DNA of 64,000 bases from CAZPUR01 sp964589815 (lineage in GTDB: Bacteria > Patescibacteriota > Microgenomatia > UBA1400). The stretch lies in NCBI GenBank assembly GCA_964589815.1, contig CAZPUR010000001.1:1-64000 (forward strand). Reading direction: 5' to 3'. Made by a program: the position numbers and the translations under genes. Shown here in pieces: positions 17,148 to 25,543 of this stretch (the first letter of the stretch is position 1; each line of letters starts with the position of its first letter). A model generated the notes under the pieces. The model saw nothing but the letters and a program-made list of their open reading frames with translations. It was not told the DNA's origin and searched no databases.

Positions 17148-19791
17148 ATTTAGTCTGTTTGGGGAATTTTTCTTTCAAGAACTTCAGAAACTCTACAATT
17201 ATCAGTCCGGTTGAGCCGCTGACAATGACAAACCCCCAATCTTTTAAACTTAAAGGCTCGGTATCAAAGACTTTGATCCCTAACGGTGTATATAAGGAAA
17301 GTACTAAAAAGCTAAGGCCGAAAACCACGGAAAGAATTAGAAGCTTGTTGGAGAAAAGATTGCTTCTGTCAGTGAAAAGGCTTTTTTTGGTATTGCGGGT
17401 GGCAAAGACAAAGAGCAACTCATAAACTACGGCCGCGGTAAAGTTCATGGTTCGAGCATGATGTTCGGGCATTTTCAAAATAAAAAGATAATAAAGGAAT
17501 AAGGGTAGAGTGGCGCAGTAGTCGATAATGGCGCCCATAATGGCAAAAGGCATAATGCCGTGCATAATTTCTTTTTTGGGTTGATAAGGTTTTTCTTCCA
17601 TAATGCCTTTGGCGGCCACGTCGGAAGTAAGGGCCAAAGCAGGCAAAGAATCAGTGGCCAAATTGATGAAAAGAATGTGTAGAGGTAGATAAGGAAGAGG
17701 GATTCTTAAAAGGATTGAGGTTAGGGTTTCAAAAATCTCGTCAAAATTGGCGGCCATCATAAAACGGACAAACTTTTTAATGTTAAAGAAAATTCTTCGA
17801 CCTTCTCGGATACCTTTGGCAATAGTAGAAAAATCATCATCCAAGAGAATCATATCAGAGATGCCTTTAGTTAGATCGGTGCCTGAACCGACGGCAATAC
17901 CTACATCCGCTCTTTTAATGGCCGGGGCATCATTGACGCCGTCGCCGGTCATGGCGACCTGGTGGCCCATCTTTTGCAAAGTTTTTAAGATTTTAACCTT
18001 GTGAGGCGGTGAAACCCGGGCAAAAACATTGACGTCTTTAATAATTTTTTCAAATTCTTGATCAGTCATCTCATCAATCTCTATGCCGGTCACTACACCT
18101 TTGGTTTTCAGGCCGATTTCTTTAGCAATGGCTTCAGCGGTTTTTTTGTGGTCGCCGGTGATCATTAAAACTCGAACTCCGGCTTTATGACAGACCTTAA
18201 TAGATTTGGGGACTTCTTTTCTGGGCGGGTCATACATCCCAATCAGCCCCAAAAACGAATATTTTTTCAAGCTTTTCATTTTTTCGCTTCCCCTAAGAAC
18301 TTTTTCTGCTAAAGCCAGAACCCGCAGGCCTTTAGAAGACAAGTCATCATTGATTTGATTAAAGTTTTTCGCTTCACTAGAAGAGAGGGAACACATCTTA
18401 AAGACGACTTCTGGCGCGCCTTTAATAATCGCTTTTTTTCCTTTACCTTCTTGGATTGTCACGGCCATATATTTAGAAGTAGAGTCAAAAGGAATTTCAT
18501 CTTGACGGGGATATTTTTTCTTTAGACTTTCTTCTTCATCTTTAAGTTTTCTTAAAGCCACCACTAAAGCTCTTTCCGTCGGGTCGCCGAAATCCAGAGT
18601 GGCGTCAGAACACAAGACCGAAGCCTCAACCAGTTGCTTTAAATATGGATCGTTGGCTTTACCCTTGGTGATTTTACCTTCAGTGGTATAACCAGTGCCG
18701 GAAATTTCAAAAAAGCCGGAACGGGGGCTAAAAACGCTGGTAACCGTCATTTGGTTGTGGGTAATGGTGCCGGTTTTATCTGAGCAAATGACATCAGTAC
18801 TGCCTAAAGATTCGGCGGTGGAAAGTTTTCTGATTAAAACATTAACTTTAACCATTCTTCTAATACCTAAGGCCAAAGCAATGGTAACCACAATCGGCAG
18901 ACCTTCGGGAATAGCAGAAACCGCCAGAGAAATAGTGGTCATAATCATTTCCACCCAATCGCGTCCGGTCAAAAGACCAATGAGTAAACCCGGAATGGCG
19001 ATACCCATACAAATATATCCCAGAGTATGTCCCAGTTTTTCCAAAGCTTTTTGCAAAGGCGTTTCTACGGTTGGCGCTTCATGGATTTCGGCGGCAATTT
19101 TGCCGATTTCGGTGTTCATGCCAGTTAAAACAACTACCGCTATGCCTCGGCCTTTGGTGATCATACAGCCGGAATAAACCATATTTTTCCGGTCAGCTAA
19201 GGCCGTTTTTTCCTTTAAAACCTCAGTTTTCTTGTTGACCGGTAAAGATTCACCGGTAAGCATTGATTCATCAATCTGCAAAGAATGAGCTTCTAAAAGC
19301 CGGGCGTCAGCCGGAATTTTTTCTCCTTCGTAAAGAGCGATAATGTCTCCGGGAACAATATTTTGTGCTTCAATGGTTTTTTCTTCACCCTCTCTTAAAA
19401 CCCGCGCTTTTAAAGTTTCAATCTTTTTCAAAGCCTCCATAGATTTTTCTGCTTTGAATTCCTGAACAAAACCGAGGATGCCGTTGATGACGACAATGGT
19501 GAAAATGGCGATACCGTCAATACTTTCGCCAATTAAAAAAGAAAATCCTCCGGCTAAAAAGAGGATGATGACTAAAAACCCGGTGAATTGTTCAATAATT
19601 AAGGAGAGGACCGAGTAGCCCCTTTTTTCTTTAAGTTTGTTGGGGCCGAAATCCAGTAGCCGGTCTTTAGCTTGTTCTTCGGTTAAACCAGCTTCTTTGC
19701 CTTGAAGAGAAGAAAGAATTTTGGGGAGGCTGAGGCTGTGAGGTTTAAGTTTTTTAATGGTGTCTAAAGAAACTTTGTTGTTCTCAGTCAT
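17131..19791 (-). CDS. P-type cation ATPase, Ca2+-type (P2A)
   Basis: 886 aa. Domains in order: an N-terminal cation ATPase segment (KLKPHSLSLPKILSSLQGKE), actuator motif TGES (near 180), TM4 ion motif PEGLP (near 290), phosphorylation motif DKTGT (near 337), nucleotide domain with KGAPE, hinge TGDGVNDAPA (near 615), and a six-helix C-terminal domain. This is the layout of SERCA/PMR1-type calcium or manganese exporters. The ion is inferred from PEGLP and the subclass. It is monocistronic on the minus strand, divergent from the DUF1858 gene. Long opposite-strand reading frames here are shadows. Confidence 0.93.
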   Translation of the reverse strand: MTENNKVSLDTIKKLKPHSLSLPKILSSLQGKEAGLTEEQAKDRLLDFGPNKLKEKRGYSVLSLIIEQFTGFLVIILFLAGGFSFLIGESIDGIAIFTIVVINGILGFVQEFKAEKSMEALKKIETLKARVLREGEEKTIEAQNIVPGDIIALYEGEKIPADARLLEAHSLQIDESMLTGESLPVNKKTEVLKEKTALADRKNMVYSGCMITKGRGIAVVVLTGMNTEIGKIAAEIHEAPTVETPLQKALEKLGHTLGYICMGIAIPGLLIGLLTGRDWVEMIMTTISLAVSAIPEGLPIVVTIALALGIRRMVKVNVLIRKLSTAESLGSTDVICSDKTGTITHNQMTVTSVFSPRSGFFEISGTGYTTEGKITKGKANDPYLKQLVEASVLCSDATLDFGDPTERALVVALRKLKDEEESLKKKYPRQDEIPFDSTSKYMAVTIQEGKGKKAIIKGAPEVVFKMCSLSSSEAKNFNQINDDLSSKGLRVLALAEKVLRGSEKMKSLKKYSFLGLIGMYDPPRKEVPKSIKVCHKAGVRVLMITGDHKKTAEAIAKEIGLKTKGVVTGIEIDEMTDQEFEKIIKDVNVFARVSPPHKVKILKTLQKMGHQVAMTGDGVNDAPAIKRADVGIAVGSGTDLTKGISDMILLDDDFSTIAKGIREGRRIFFNIKKFVRFMMAANFDEIFETLTSILLRIPLPYLPLHILFINLATDSLPALALTSDVAAKGIMEEKPYQPKKEIMHGIMPFAIMGAIIDYCATLPLFLYYLFILKMPEHHARTMNFTAAVVYELLFVFATRNTKKSLFTDRSNLFSNKLLILSVVFGLSFLVLSLYTPLGIKVFDTEPLSLKDWGFVIVSGSTGLIIVEFLKFLKEKFPKQTKFIPTG

Positions 19792-19872
19792 TTTAAAAAA
19801 ACAAAAAAAAGCAGGACAATTTTTTTCCTTTGCTTCATTATGATAATATACAATTGATAAATAGCTGTCAAG

Positions 19873-20085
19873 ATGAAAAAAATTACTAAAAAAACCAACT
19901 TTTTAAAATTAATGCAAAATTACCCTCAACTGACTCAAGTTTTAACAGAGGGGTATGGCTTGCATTGTCTTGGCTGTATGGCCGCTGCTTTTGAGACCCT
20001 GGAGGAGGGAGCTAAGGCTCATGGGATGAAAGATGAAGAAATAGAGAAAATGGTGAGGGATCTGAATCATCAAATAACCAAATAA
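19873..20085 (+). CDS. DUF1858 redox-disulfide domain protein
   Basis: 70 aa. The domain opens with a helical segment (LMQNYPQLTQVLTEGYGLH), then C32-LG-C35 followed by MAAAFETLEEGAKAHG. This is the signature of DUF1858, the hybrid-cluster-protein-associated CxxC domain. The cysteines are thought to act in redox or metal chemistry; the partner is unknown. It is divergent from the P-type ATPase, with AT-rich TATGATAATATAC sequence between the two starts that could hold both promoters. Confidence 0.8.
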   Translation: MKKITKKTNFLKLMQNYPQLTQVLTEGYGLHCLGCMAAAFETLEEGAKAHGMKDEEIEKMVRDLNHQITK

Positions 20086-20147
20086 TTAAAGATTACATTT
20101 GATTATTGATGACATTTGGTTATTTTTTGTTATCAGGCGGGTTCCCC

Positions 20148-20177
20148 TTGACAAATAACTTGTGGTTAGCCTAATAT
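20148..20177 (+). promoter_or_regulatory. sigma70-type promoter
   Basis: TTGACA (20148-20153), 18-base spacer, TAATAT (20172-20177). The predicted start lies near 20184, giving about 75 bases of leader before the ATG at 20258. The leader contains the palindrome TCCGCCAGCTGGCGGA (20195-20210). Confidence 0.7.
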
Positions 20178-20257
20178 GTAAGAGTAATCCGTCATCCGCC
20201 AGCTGGCGGAGCGGAGAAAAAAGTAAAACTGTCTTTCGAGAGGGGGTGAATTAATAA

Positions 20258-20455
20258 ATGGCTTTTTCTTATAAGAACAAGAAAGGAGATGTTTACTATC
20301 TCCACAGTAAAGATGTAACTCTCAGGGGTGGCAGAAAACAAACGATTTACTTTTTTGCCCGAGACGTACGCCCTGGCTCTCTAGATAAAGTTCCGGCTGG
20401 TTACAAAGTAATGGAAACCGAAAGAACAGGAATGCCGGTTTTGAAGAAGGGTTAA
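20258..20455 (+). CDS. small conserved-type protein (65 aa)
   Basis: A basic, strand-rich protein (YYLHSKDVTLRGGRKQTIYF, then FARDVRPGSLDKVPAGYKVM). This compact 'K-G-xxYYLH' sequence is of a kind common in CPR genomes, but no function is known to me. It has its own strong promoter (20148), a GAGAGGGGGTGA ribosome site 11 bases upstream, and a terminator directly after it (20477), so it is a monocistronic and probably well-expressed unit. Nucleic-acid binding would fit its size and charge but is a guess. Confidence 0.65.
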   Translation: MAFSYKNKKGDVYYLHSKDVTLRGGRKQTIYFFARDVRPGSLDKVPAGYKVMETERTGMPVLKKG

Positions 20456-20476
20456 TCCTTTTTTAAAAAAGATTTA

Positions 20477-20510
20477 AAACCAACTCATTTAGATGGGTTG
20501 GTTTTGTTTT
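20477..20510. terminator. bidirectional terminator hairpin
   Basis: AAACCAACTCAT and ATGGGTTGGTTT form a 12-bp stem with one G-T pair and a TTAG loop, followed by T4GT4. The minus-strand CapA gene ends at 20489 inside the loop, so the hairpin serves both converging genes. Confidence 0.8.
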
Positions 20511-21604
20511 ATAAATTCTTCAGATAAATTTTTAAGTTGAATGATAACTTCTTGTTTATTTTCATTTTCTAAAAACTCAGGCTGATTATAGTCGCTGATA
20601 AAAACAGGAAAAATCTGAAAGTCAATGATTTGATTCCGGAAAAAAGTAGTCCTGGCGGCAAAGCCGGTTTTAGTGGCTGAACTCCACTCTTGGTCAAAAA
20701 TAAAATTACCATGAGCATAGAGAATTAATTTATTTTGATAGAGCTCCAGCGGTTGAATCCAATGAGGATGATTACCTACAATCATATCAGCCCCAGCCTC
20801 TATCATTTTATGGGCCAGTTCAACTGTTTGAACAGCGGGATAAGAAGTATATTCTGCTCCCCAATGAGCAGAAACAATCAAAAGATCAAGGCCGTGATCG
20901 TCCTTAGCCTGTTTGATAGTATTTAGTATTTCATTTTCATCAAATTCTTCTAAAAAATTCCAACCGAGAAAGCCGATGGTTTTATCGCCAAGCTGCTTTA
21001 TGGTTAAGTTATTGAAAAGAAAGCCGCAGGTTTGAATGCCATTGTTTTCTAATAAATCAATAGTTTGCCGAACACCTTCAACCCCCCAATTTAAAGTATG
21101 ATTGTTGGCTAAATTAACTACATCAATTTCTGCAAAAATCAGACCCTCAATAAAACGTTGGTTGCCGCAAAAAATCATACCTTCATTAATAAGAGGACAA
21201 TTTTTTATTAAAGGCGCTTCGAGATTGATTAAAGTTAAATCAGCGCTTTTTAAAAAATCCGCAGATTTTAAAAAGGGATGGGTAAAGTCATTATAAAGAG
21301 TCATTTTATAATTAACAGTTCTGGCAGGAATGACATCGCCGGTAGTGACGAGAGTAATGGTTTCTTCTTGGGGCAGTTGGTTAACCCAAGAATGATCGGG
21401 AGAAAAAATAGAATCAAGAGATAATTCAGGTAGATTGAAAGCCTGCCCCGCACCGAATAGTGATGGGGGAGAAGGAGTAGGAAAAGAGGAGAGTTCTAGA
21501 GTTTTAGACCGATAGAGTTTTAGACAGAATTGAAGAATAAGAGAGATTAATACAACAAGGCAACAATATAACAATGTAGCAATAATATATATTTTTTTAT
21601 TCAC
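20489..21604 (-). CDS. CapA-family (poly-gamma-glutamate synthesis type) protein
   Basis: 371 aa. N-terminal membrane anchor (IIATLLYCCLVVLISLILQF, about 5-25), a Ser/Pro linker, then a CapA metallophosphatase-like domain. Motifs: TTGDVIPAR (near 88), INLEAPL (near 122), VVNLANNHTLNWG (near 157), IVSAHWGAEY (near 240), IVGNHPHWIQP (near 272) and ILYAHGNFIFDQ. These give the Asp/Asn/His metal set of calcineurin-like folds. Family members act in capsule or polyglutamate export, but no capB or capC is nearby, so the substrate here is open. It is extracytoplasmic. Confidence 0.85.
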   Translation of the reverse strand: MNKKIYIIATLLYCCLVVLISLILQFCLKLYRSKTLELSSFPTPSPPSLFGAGQAFNLPELSLDSIFSPDHSWVNQLPQEETITLVTTGDVIPARTVNYKMTLYNDFTHPFLKSADFLKSADLTLINLEAPLIKNCPLINEGMIFCGNQRFIEGLIFAEIDVVNLANNHTLNWGVEGVRQTIDLLENNGIQTCGFLFNNLTIKQLGDKTIGFLGWNFLEEFDENEILNTIKQAKDDHGLDLLIVSAHWGAEYTSYPAVQTVELAHKMIEAGADMIVGNHPHWIQPLELYQNKLILYAHGNFIFDQEWSSATKTGFAARTTFFRNQIIDFQIFPVFISDYNQPEFLENENKQEVIIQLKNLSEEFIKQNQPI

Positions 21605-21701
21605 TAGAATTATTGTAGCACGCTAAGTGTGATAGCAAGAATGGAAATTTGATAAAGAGAAGAATAAAATAGATCAAGCTAATTTTAATACCTAATTTTT
21701 T

Positions 21702-22241
21702 ATGAATATATTAATTGAAAAACTTCAACTTAAAGATTTAGATGATTTTTGGGAAGTATTTTCCCAAACAATTCGAACCGACTTTCCCGGGTATTCTCCA
21801 AAAGTGATTGATTATTTTCTAACCCAAATGTACTCCAAATATAATTTTCAGCAGTGGTTAATGACCGGATGGAAAATAGTTTTAGTGGTCAGGGCGGCGA
21901 AACCCAAAGCAGAACAAGTTCACTTCGGGGCAGGAATTGTGGGGTTTGCGGTTTTAGATAGACCTTATGGCGGAGTTTGTTTTTGTCGCTGGCTGGGAGT
22001 TTTAAAAGATTATAGAAATAAAGGTATTGGTAGAAAATTAATTGAGGAAGCCATCAATTATACCCAAAATTATGGTGGCCATAAAATAGAATTAGCTTCT
22101 CAACCAGAAGCGAAAGGGTTTTATCATAAAGCCGGTTTAGAACTAGAAGGTAAAAGAAAACTTTCTTATTTTGGTATTGACCAGTATATTTTCGGAAAAG
22201 TAATTGGTCGGCCTAAAGACGAGGTGATGATCAGAGATTAG
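21702..22241 (+). CDS. GNAT-family N-acetyltransferase
   Basis: 179 aa. The acetyl-CoA pyrophosphate loop appears as VLKDYRNKGIGRKLIEEAI near residues 106-124 (motif A, R/Q-xx-G-x-G/A). A central strand (GIVGFAVLDRPYGGVCFCRWLGV) precedes it, and motif B follows with FYHKAGLELEGKRK. The acceptor substrate is unknown. The stop codon coincides with the first base of the inverted-repeat element at 22240-22409. Confidence 0.8.
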   Translation: MNILIEKLQLKDLDDFWEVFSQTIRTDFPGYSPKVIDYFLTQMYSKYNFQQWLMTGWKIVLVVRAAKPKAEQVHFGAGIVGFAVLDRPYGGVCFCRWLGVLKDYRNKGIGRKLIEEAINYTQNYGGHKIELASQPEAKGFYHKAGLELEGKRKLSYFGIDQYIFGKVIGRPKDEVMIRD

Positions 22242-22409
22242 CGCTTTTGGCATACGAATTTTTATTCGGTCAATTAACTCGCTTTAACGCTGCTTGCGAA
22301 GTGCATTTGTAATCTAATTTAATTATATGATTTTATTCTGTCCATCTAGGACGCAAACAGCTAGCTCAGACAAAATTGACACTCATAAAAATTGTATTGC
22401 CAGCGCGCT
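22240..22409. repeat. long inverted-repeat element, copy 1
   Basis: The 5' arm (22240-22275: AGCGC..TGGCATAC.AATTTTTAT..GTCAATT) and the 3' arm (22368-22409) are imperfect inverted repeats of about 40 bases, separated by about 90 bases. The same arms recur at 41939-42040, with at least three paired base changes that keep the pairing. In both places the element begins at the stop codon of a gene. The rest of the 322-bp gap to 22563 holds the short GC palindrome at 22503 and a ribosome site. Confidence 0.65.
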
Positions 22410-22502
22410 TTTAAGTCTTAAGATGGATTGAATTTGACAAATTAGGCGAAGTTGATTAAACTAAATTTACCTGTCCGAGAGACAGGTTTTTTAAACGCTA
22501 AA

Positions 22503-22523
22503 CCTGCCTGCCGGCCGGCAGGG
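22503..22523. repeat. short GC palindrome (GCCTGCC/GGCAGGC family)
   Basis: CCTGCCTGCCGGCCGGCAGG lies in an AT-rich leader 41 bases before the gene at 22564. It belongs to a family with members at 23150, 24393, 28492 (inside a PBP gene) and 50522 (inside a coding region). Confidence 0.6.
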
Positions 22524-22563
22524 TCGCTAAAATAAAACCGCAAAAAGGAGGGGGTGATAAAAA

Positions 22564-23136
22564 ATGGCGGAGGTCAGAATTAAACAAAAGAGCAATATTT
22601 TGATAGGGTTGGGCATTATTCTTTTGCTTATTGCCAGCATTTTTTATTTTCGAGCTAAAAGACAGGAAGCGCCAGTTAAACCCGGAAACTTTGAAGAAAT
22701 TATCTCGCAAGAAGAAGGACTAGTGAAGAAAACCGGGGAAGAGCTAGAAGTGATGGCTGAAGAAGAGATTAAACAAATAAGAGAAGAGGTTGATGCTGTT
22801 CTTAGCACTGGGGGCGAGGAGATAAATCTTCAAGATGTGGCTGGTATGGGCGCCAGCGGCAAGGTGAAAAGAGCTTTTTCTGATGGGAAATTTTACTTAA
22901 GAATCGAAGCCTCTGGTTTAAGATTACCGGAAAAAGGTTATTTTTATCAAGGTTGGCTTAAAAAAGACGATCAATATCTTTCTGTAGGGAGGATGGAAGT
23001 TGGTCTTCCCGGAGAAGGAAGGCTTTATTACACTGCTTCCGGAGATCGTCTTGAATATAATGAGGTGAAGGTTACTTTAGAACCAGAAGACGGCAATGAA
23101 GCCCCGGCAAAAGCGGTACTAGAGGGAAGCTTTTAA
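22564..23136 (+). CDS. membrane-anchored protein with RskA-like outer domain
   Basis: 190 aa. An N-terminal helix (ILIGLGIILLLIASIFYF, about 13-30) and a Glu-rich linker (35-85) are followed by a strand-rich domain from about 90: GKVKRAFSDGKFYLRIEASG, LPEKGYFYQGWLKKDD and VKVTLEP. This pattern (G-Y-x-Y-x-x-W, then 'VTLEP') resembles the extracytoplasmic domain of RskA-type anti-sigma proteins, but the sigma-binding cytoplasmic domain is missing. A role in signalling is therefore unproven. The ribosome site is AAAAGGAGGGGGTGA. Confidence 0.6.
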   Translation: MAEVRIKQKSNILIGLGIILLLIASIFYFRAKRQEAPVKPGNFEEIISQEEGLVKKTGEELEVMAEEEIKQIREEVDAVLSTGGEEINLQDVAGMGASGKVKRAFSDGKFYLRIEASGLRLPEKGYFYQGWLKKDDQYLSVGRMEVGLPGEGRLYYTASGDRLEYNEVKVTLEPEDGNEAPAKAVLEGSF

Positions 23137-23149
23137 GAAATAAGAAATA

Positions 23150-23174
23150 AGCCTGCCTACCGGGCAGGCAGGTT
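23150..23174. repeat. short GC palindrome (GCCTGCC/GGCAGGC family)
   Basis: GCCTGCCTACCGGGCAGGCAGG directly follows the stop of the gene at 22564; as a hairpin without a T-run it could aid mRNA 3'-end stability. Confidence 0.55.
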
Positions 23175-23198
23175 CATTAAGTTACTGGTTATTAGTAA

Positions 23199-23227
23199 TT
23201 GAGGAAGACAGGTTTAGGTGATATACT
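23199..23227 (+). promoter_or_regulatory. sigma70-type promoter of the LOG-rpiB unit
   Basis: TTGAGG (23199-23204), exactly 17 bases, TATACT (23222-23227) with TG one base upstream of the -10. The ATG at 23235 lies 8 bases after the -10, so the transcript should be leaderless. This argues against the upstream in-frame TTG at 23199 as the start codon. Confidence 0.7.
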
Positions 23228-23234
23228 GAGAGTA

Positions 23235-23888
23235 ATGCGGTTTATTAAGAATATTGCTTTCTTAGGATCTTCAGAAGTTCAAAAGGGCGAGCGATTGTAT
23301 GAAACAGCCTTTAAAGTCGCTAAACTTTTAGCTGCCAAAGGCTATGTAATTGTTAATGGTGGCGGCCCAGGTATAATGAATGCTTCTACTCAGGGTGCCG
23401 AATCAGTTAAAGGCGAAACCTTAGCTATTACCTTTTATCCTCAAGACGCTCCTGGTTTTGAAGGTCGTTACCCCAAAAATATTACTGATAAGGAAATCAA
23501 AACCGGCAATTATATTGAACGCGTCTTTAAACTCTTGGAACACGGAGACATTTATATTATTTTCAAAGGCGGCACCGGCACTTTTTCTGAATTTGCCATG
23601 ACTTGGTGTTTAGGCCGGCTTTATTATGGTGTTCACAAGCCTTTTATTTTATATGGAGATTTTTGGAAAGAAATTATCGGTTGTTTTAAAAAAAATATGT
23701 TTTTTAGAGGTGAAGAGGAAAAAATCTATAAAATTGTTAACCAGCCTGAAAAAGTTTTATTAGCCATCGAAGAGTTTGAAAAAGAATTTAGCCAGCGGAT
23801 GAAACGTTTAGTCAAATCTGAAGCAGAGAAAGCCTTCACTATCGGCTATCGGGGACCGGAATATAAAATAGCGAAAGGAGTAAAATGA
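23235..23888 (+). CDS. LOG-family protein (nucleotide phosphoribohydrolase-like)
   Basis: 217 aa from the ATG. Rossmann-like fold with the family signatures GYVIVNGGGPGIMNAS (near residue 36; GGGxGxM) and IIFKGGTGTFSEFA (near 115), the variant of the PGGxGTxxE active-site motif in which Lys replaces Pro. LOG proteins cleave ribose 5-phosphate from AMP-like nucleotides; older annotations say lysine decarboxylase. The next gene, rpiB, acts on ribose 5-phosphate and overlaps by 4 bp, which fits a nucleotide-salvage unit. Confidence 0.85.
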   Translation: MRFIKNIAFLGSSEVQKGERLYETAFKVAKLLAAKGYVIVNGGGPGIMNASTQGAESVKGETLAITFYPQDAPGFEGRYPKNITDKEIKTGNYIERVFKLLEHGDIYIIFKGGTGTFSEFAMTWCLGRLYYGVHKPFILYGDFWKEIIGCFKKNMFFRGEEEKIYKIVNQPEKVLLAIEEFEKEFSQRMKRLVKSEAEKAFTIGYRGPEYKIAKGVK

Positions 23889-24325
23889 TTTTTATCGGCG
23901 CTGATCACGGCGGTTGGAATTTAAAAGAGAGAATCAAAAAATATCTCCAACAAAAAAAGATTAGCTTTCAGGATGTGGGTGCCAAAGTTTTGGTTCAGGA
24001 TGATGATTTTCCTGATTTTGCTTTTCCTGTGGCTAAGAAAGTGGCCAGAGCTAAGGATAATCTAGGTATTTTAGTTTGCCGTACCGGCATTGGTATGAGC
24101 ATGACAGCTAATAAAATAAAAGGAATTAGGGCCGCTTTATGCAGCGAGGTTGGTCAAGCGATTAGTTCGCGGGCGCATCATAACTGTAATATTTTATGCT
24201 TAGGAGCAGATTTTATTGATGAGGAAAAAGCCATTAAAATTTTAGATACTTTTTTAAAAGCAGAGTTTAGTAATGAAGAAAGATATATTAAGAAACTAAA
24301 GAAGATTGAAAAGGAGGAGAAATAA
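23885..24325 (+). CDS. rpiB: ribose-5-phosphate isomerase B
   Basis: 146 aa. It interconverts ribose 5-phosphate and ribulose 5-phosphate. The start MIFIGADHGGWNLKE carries the phosphate-binding DHGG-type motif; LVCRTGIGMSMTANKIKGIRAA (near 74) is the RpiB/LacAB core, with the catalytic Cys in VCRTGIG and SSRAHHNCNILCLGA (near 98) supplying His. The ATG overlaps the LOG stop (ATGA), so translation is coupled. The pair would channel ribose 5-phosphate released from nucleotides into central carbon metabolism. Confidence 0.93.
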   Translation: MIFIGADHGGWNLKERIKKYLQQKKISFQDVGAKVLVQDDDFPDFAFPVAKKVARAKDNLGILVCRTGIGMSMTANKIKGIRAALCSEVGQAISSRAHHNCNILCLGADFIDEEKAIKILDTFLKAEFSNEERYIKKLKKIEKEEK

Positions 24326-24392
24326 AAATTTCTAATTACCAATTTCTAATGTTAAAAAAAATAATTAGACATTTTAAAATTCTGAAATTGGA

Positions 24393-24412
24393 CCTGCCCG
24401 CCGGTAGGCAGG
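24393..24412. repeat. short GC palindrome (GCCTGCC/GGCAGGC family)
   Basis: CCTGCCCGCCGGTAGGCAGG sits between AT-rich arms (AATTTCTAATTACCAATTTC before, AGGAATTAGGCATTAGGAATT after) that are themselves inverted. Similar AT-rich arms occur at 11440-11510 and 62690-62790. Confidence 0.55.
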
Positions 24413-24505
24413 AATTTTATTAGGAATTAGGCATTAGGAATTGGGAATTTAAGTCAAAGTTTTGATTTTAGAGAAGAATTAAATTTATAAGAAAGGAAGG
24501 TTGGG

Positions 24506-25531
24506 GTGTTAAAGGTAGGAATAAATGGTTTTGGTCGCATCGGTCGTTTGGCGGCCAGAACTATTTTACAAAAATATAAAGACAAGTTAAGCCTGGTTTG
24601 TATTAATACTTCCGGAAGAATGGATGTGGCTGGTTGGACGCACTTATTTGAATATGATTCTACTTATGGTAAATATCCGGGAAAGGTTTCGGCCATAGGC
24701 CGATCGTCCTCTGGACGAGAGAATAACTTAATGGTAGTTGACGGGATGAAAATCCCGGTTTTAGGGGAGCCAGAACCAGCTAAAATTCCTTGGGGGAAAT
24801 ATCAAACTGAAATAGTGATTGAATCGACTGGTGTTTTTCGCGACCGGGAAAATGCCCAAAAACATTTAAGAGATACCGTCAAAAAAGTAATCATTTCTGC
24901 TCCGCCCAAAGACGAAAATATACCAATGTTTGTGATTGGTGTTAATGAAAAAAATTCAACTAATGAGCAAATTTTATCATCGGCTTCTTGTACCACCAAT
25001 TGTGTTTCTCCAGTGGTTAAGGTAGTCAATGAAAATTTTGGCATCCAAAAAGCTTTGATGACGACGGTTCATGCTTATACTTCTGACCAAAGATTGTTGG
25101 ATAATTCTCATCCGGATTTAAGAAGAGCAAGGTCAGCGGCCGTTAATATGGTGCCTACCAGCACTGGCGCTGCCAAAGCCACAACTAGGGTTTATCCTGT
25201 GGTGGCGGGAAAATTTGACGGTTTAGCCATCAGGGTACCGGTTAAGAGCGGTTCTTTAACTGATTTTACTTTTGTGACCAAAAAGCAGACCGCGATAGAA
25301 GAAGTTAATCAAGCTTTTGTTAGGGCGGCGGAAACTGATTTGAAAGATATTCTAGGTATTACCCAAAAACCCTTGGTTTCCTCGGATATTATTGGTCTTG
25401 AATTATCAGCTTTGGTTGACCTTTCTTTAACCAAGGTAATTGGCGGCGATTTAGTAAAAGTAGTAGCCTGGTATGATAATGAATGGGGATATGCCCAACG
25501 TTTAATAGAACAAGTGCTGCTTGTTGGTTAA
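24506..25531 (+). CDS. gap: glyceraldehyde-3-phosphate dehydrogenase
   Basis: 341 aa with a GTG start (ribosome site AAGGAAGG 8 bases upstream). It oxidises glyceraldehyde 3-phosphate to 1,3-bisphosphoglycerate with NAD(P). NAD fold: VGINGFGRIGRLAAR at the start; catalytic SASCTTNC (near 158), HAYTSDQ, and WYDNEWGYAQR near the end. Residues around 68-76 (GRSSSGREN) form an extra loop compared with usual GAPDHs. It is encoded by the palindromic repeat at 24703-24718, which suggests that the repeat inserted in frame. The serine hydrolase gene follows 12 bp later. Confidence 0.97.
   Translation: MLKVGINGFGRIGRLAARTILQKYKDKLSLVCINTSGRMDVAGWTHLFEYDSTYGKYPGKVSAIGRSSSGRENNLMVVDGMKIPVLGEPEPAKIPWGKYQTEIVIESTGVFRDRENAQKHLRDTVKKVIISAPPKDENIPMFVIGVNEKNSTNEQILSSASCTTNCVSPVVKVVNENFGIQKALMTTVHAYTSDQRLLDNSHPDLRRARSAAVNMVPTSTGAAKATTRVYPVVAGKFDGLAIRVPVKSGSLTDFTFVTKKQTAIEEVNQAFVRAAETDLKDILGITQKPLVSSDIIGLELSALVDLSLTKVIGGDLVKVVAWYDNEWGYAQRLIEQVLLVG
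24703..24718. repeat. palindromic repeat ATCGTCCTCTGGACGA inside gap
   Basis: The half-palindrome ATCGTCCTCTGGACGA is the second half of the 30-bp composite repeat found at 27958 and 44138. It lies in frame in gap, where the protein carries an extra loop. Confidence 0.65.
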
Positions 25532-25543
25532 ATCTTTCCATCA

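Noticed and set aside
18695..19177. 160-codon open frame on the plus strand opposite the P-type ATPase
   Set aside because: It mirrors a conserved ATPase coding region in another frame, has no ribosome site, and its composition follows the complementary codons.
23199..23234. Upstream TTG start for the LOG gene
   Set aside because: The TTG is the -35 box of a 17-base-spaced promoter; the ATG at 23235 fits the LOG family start.
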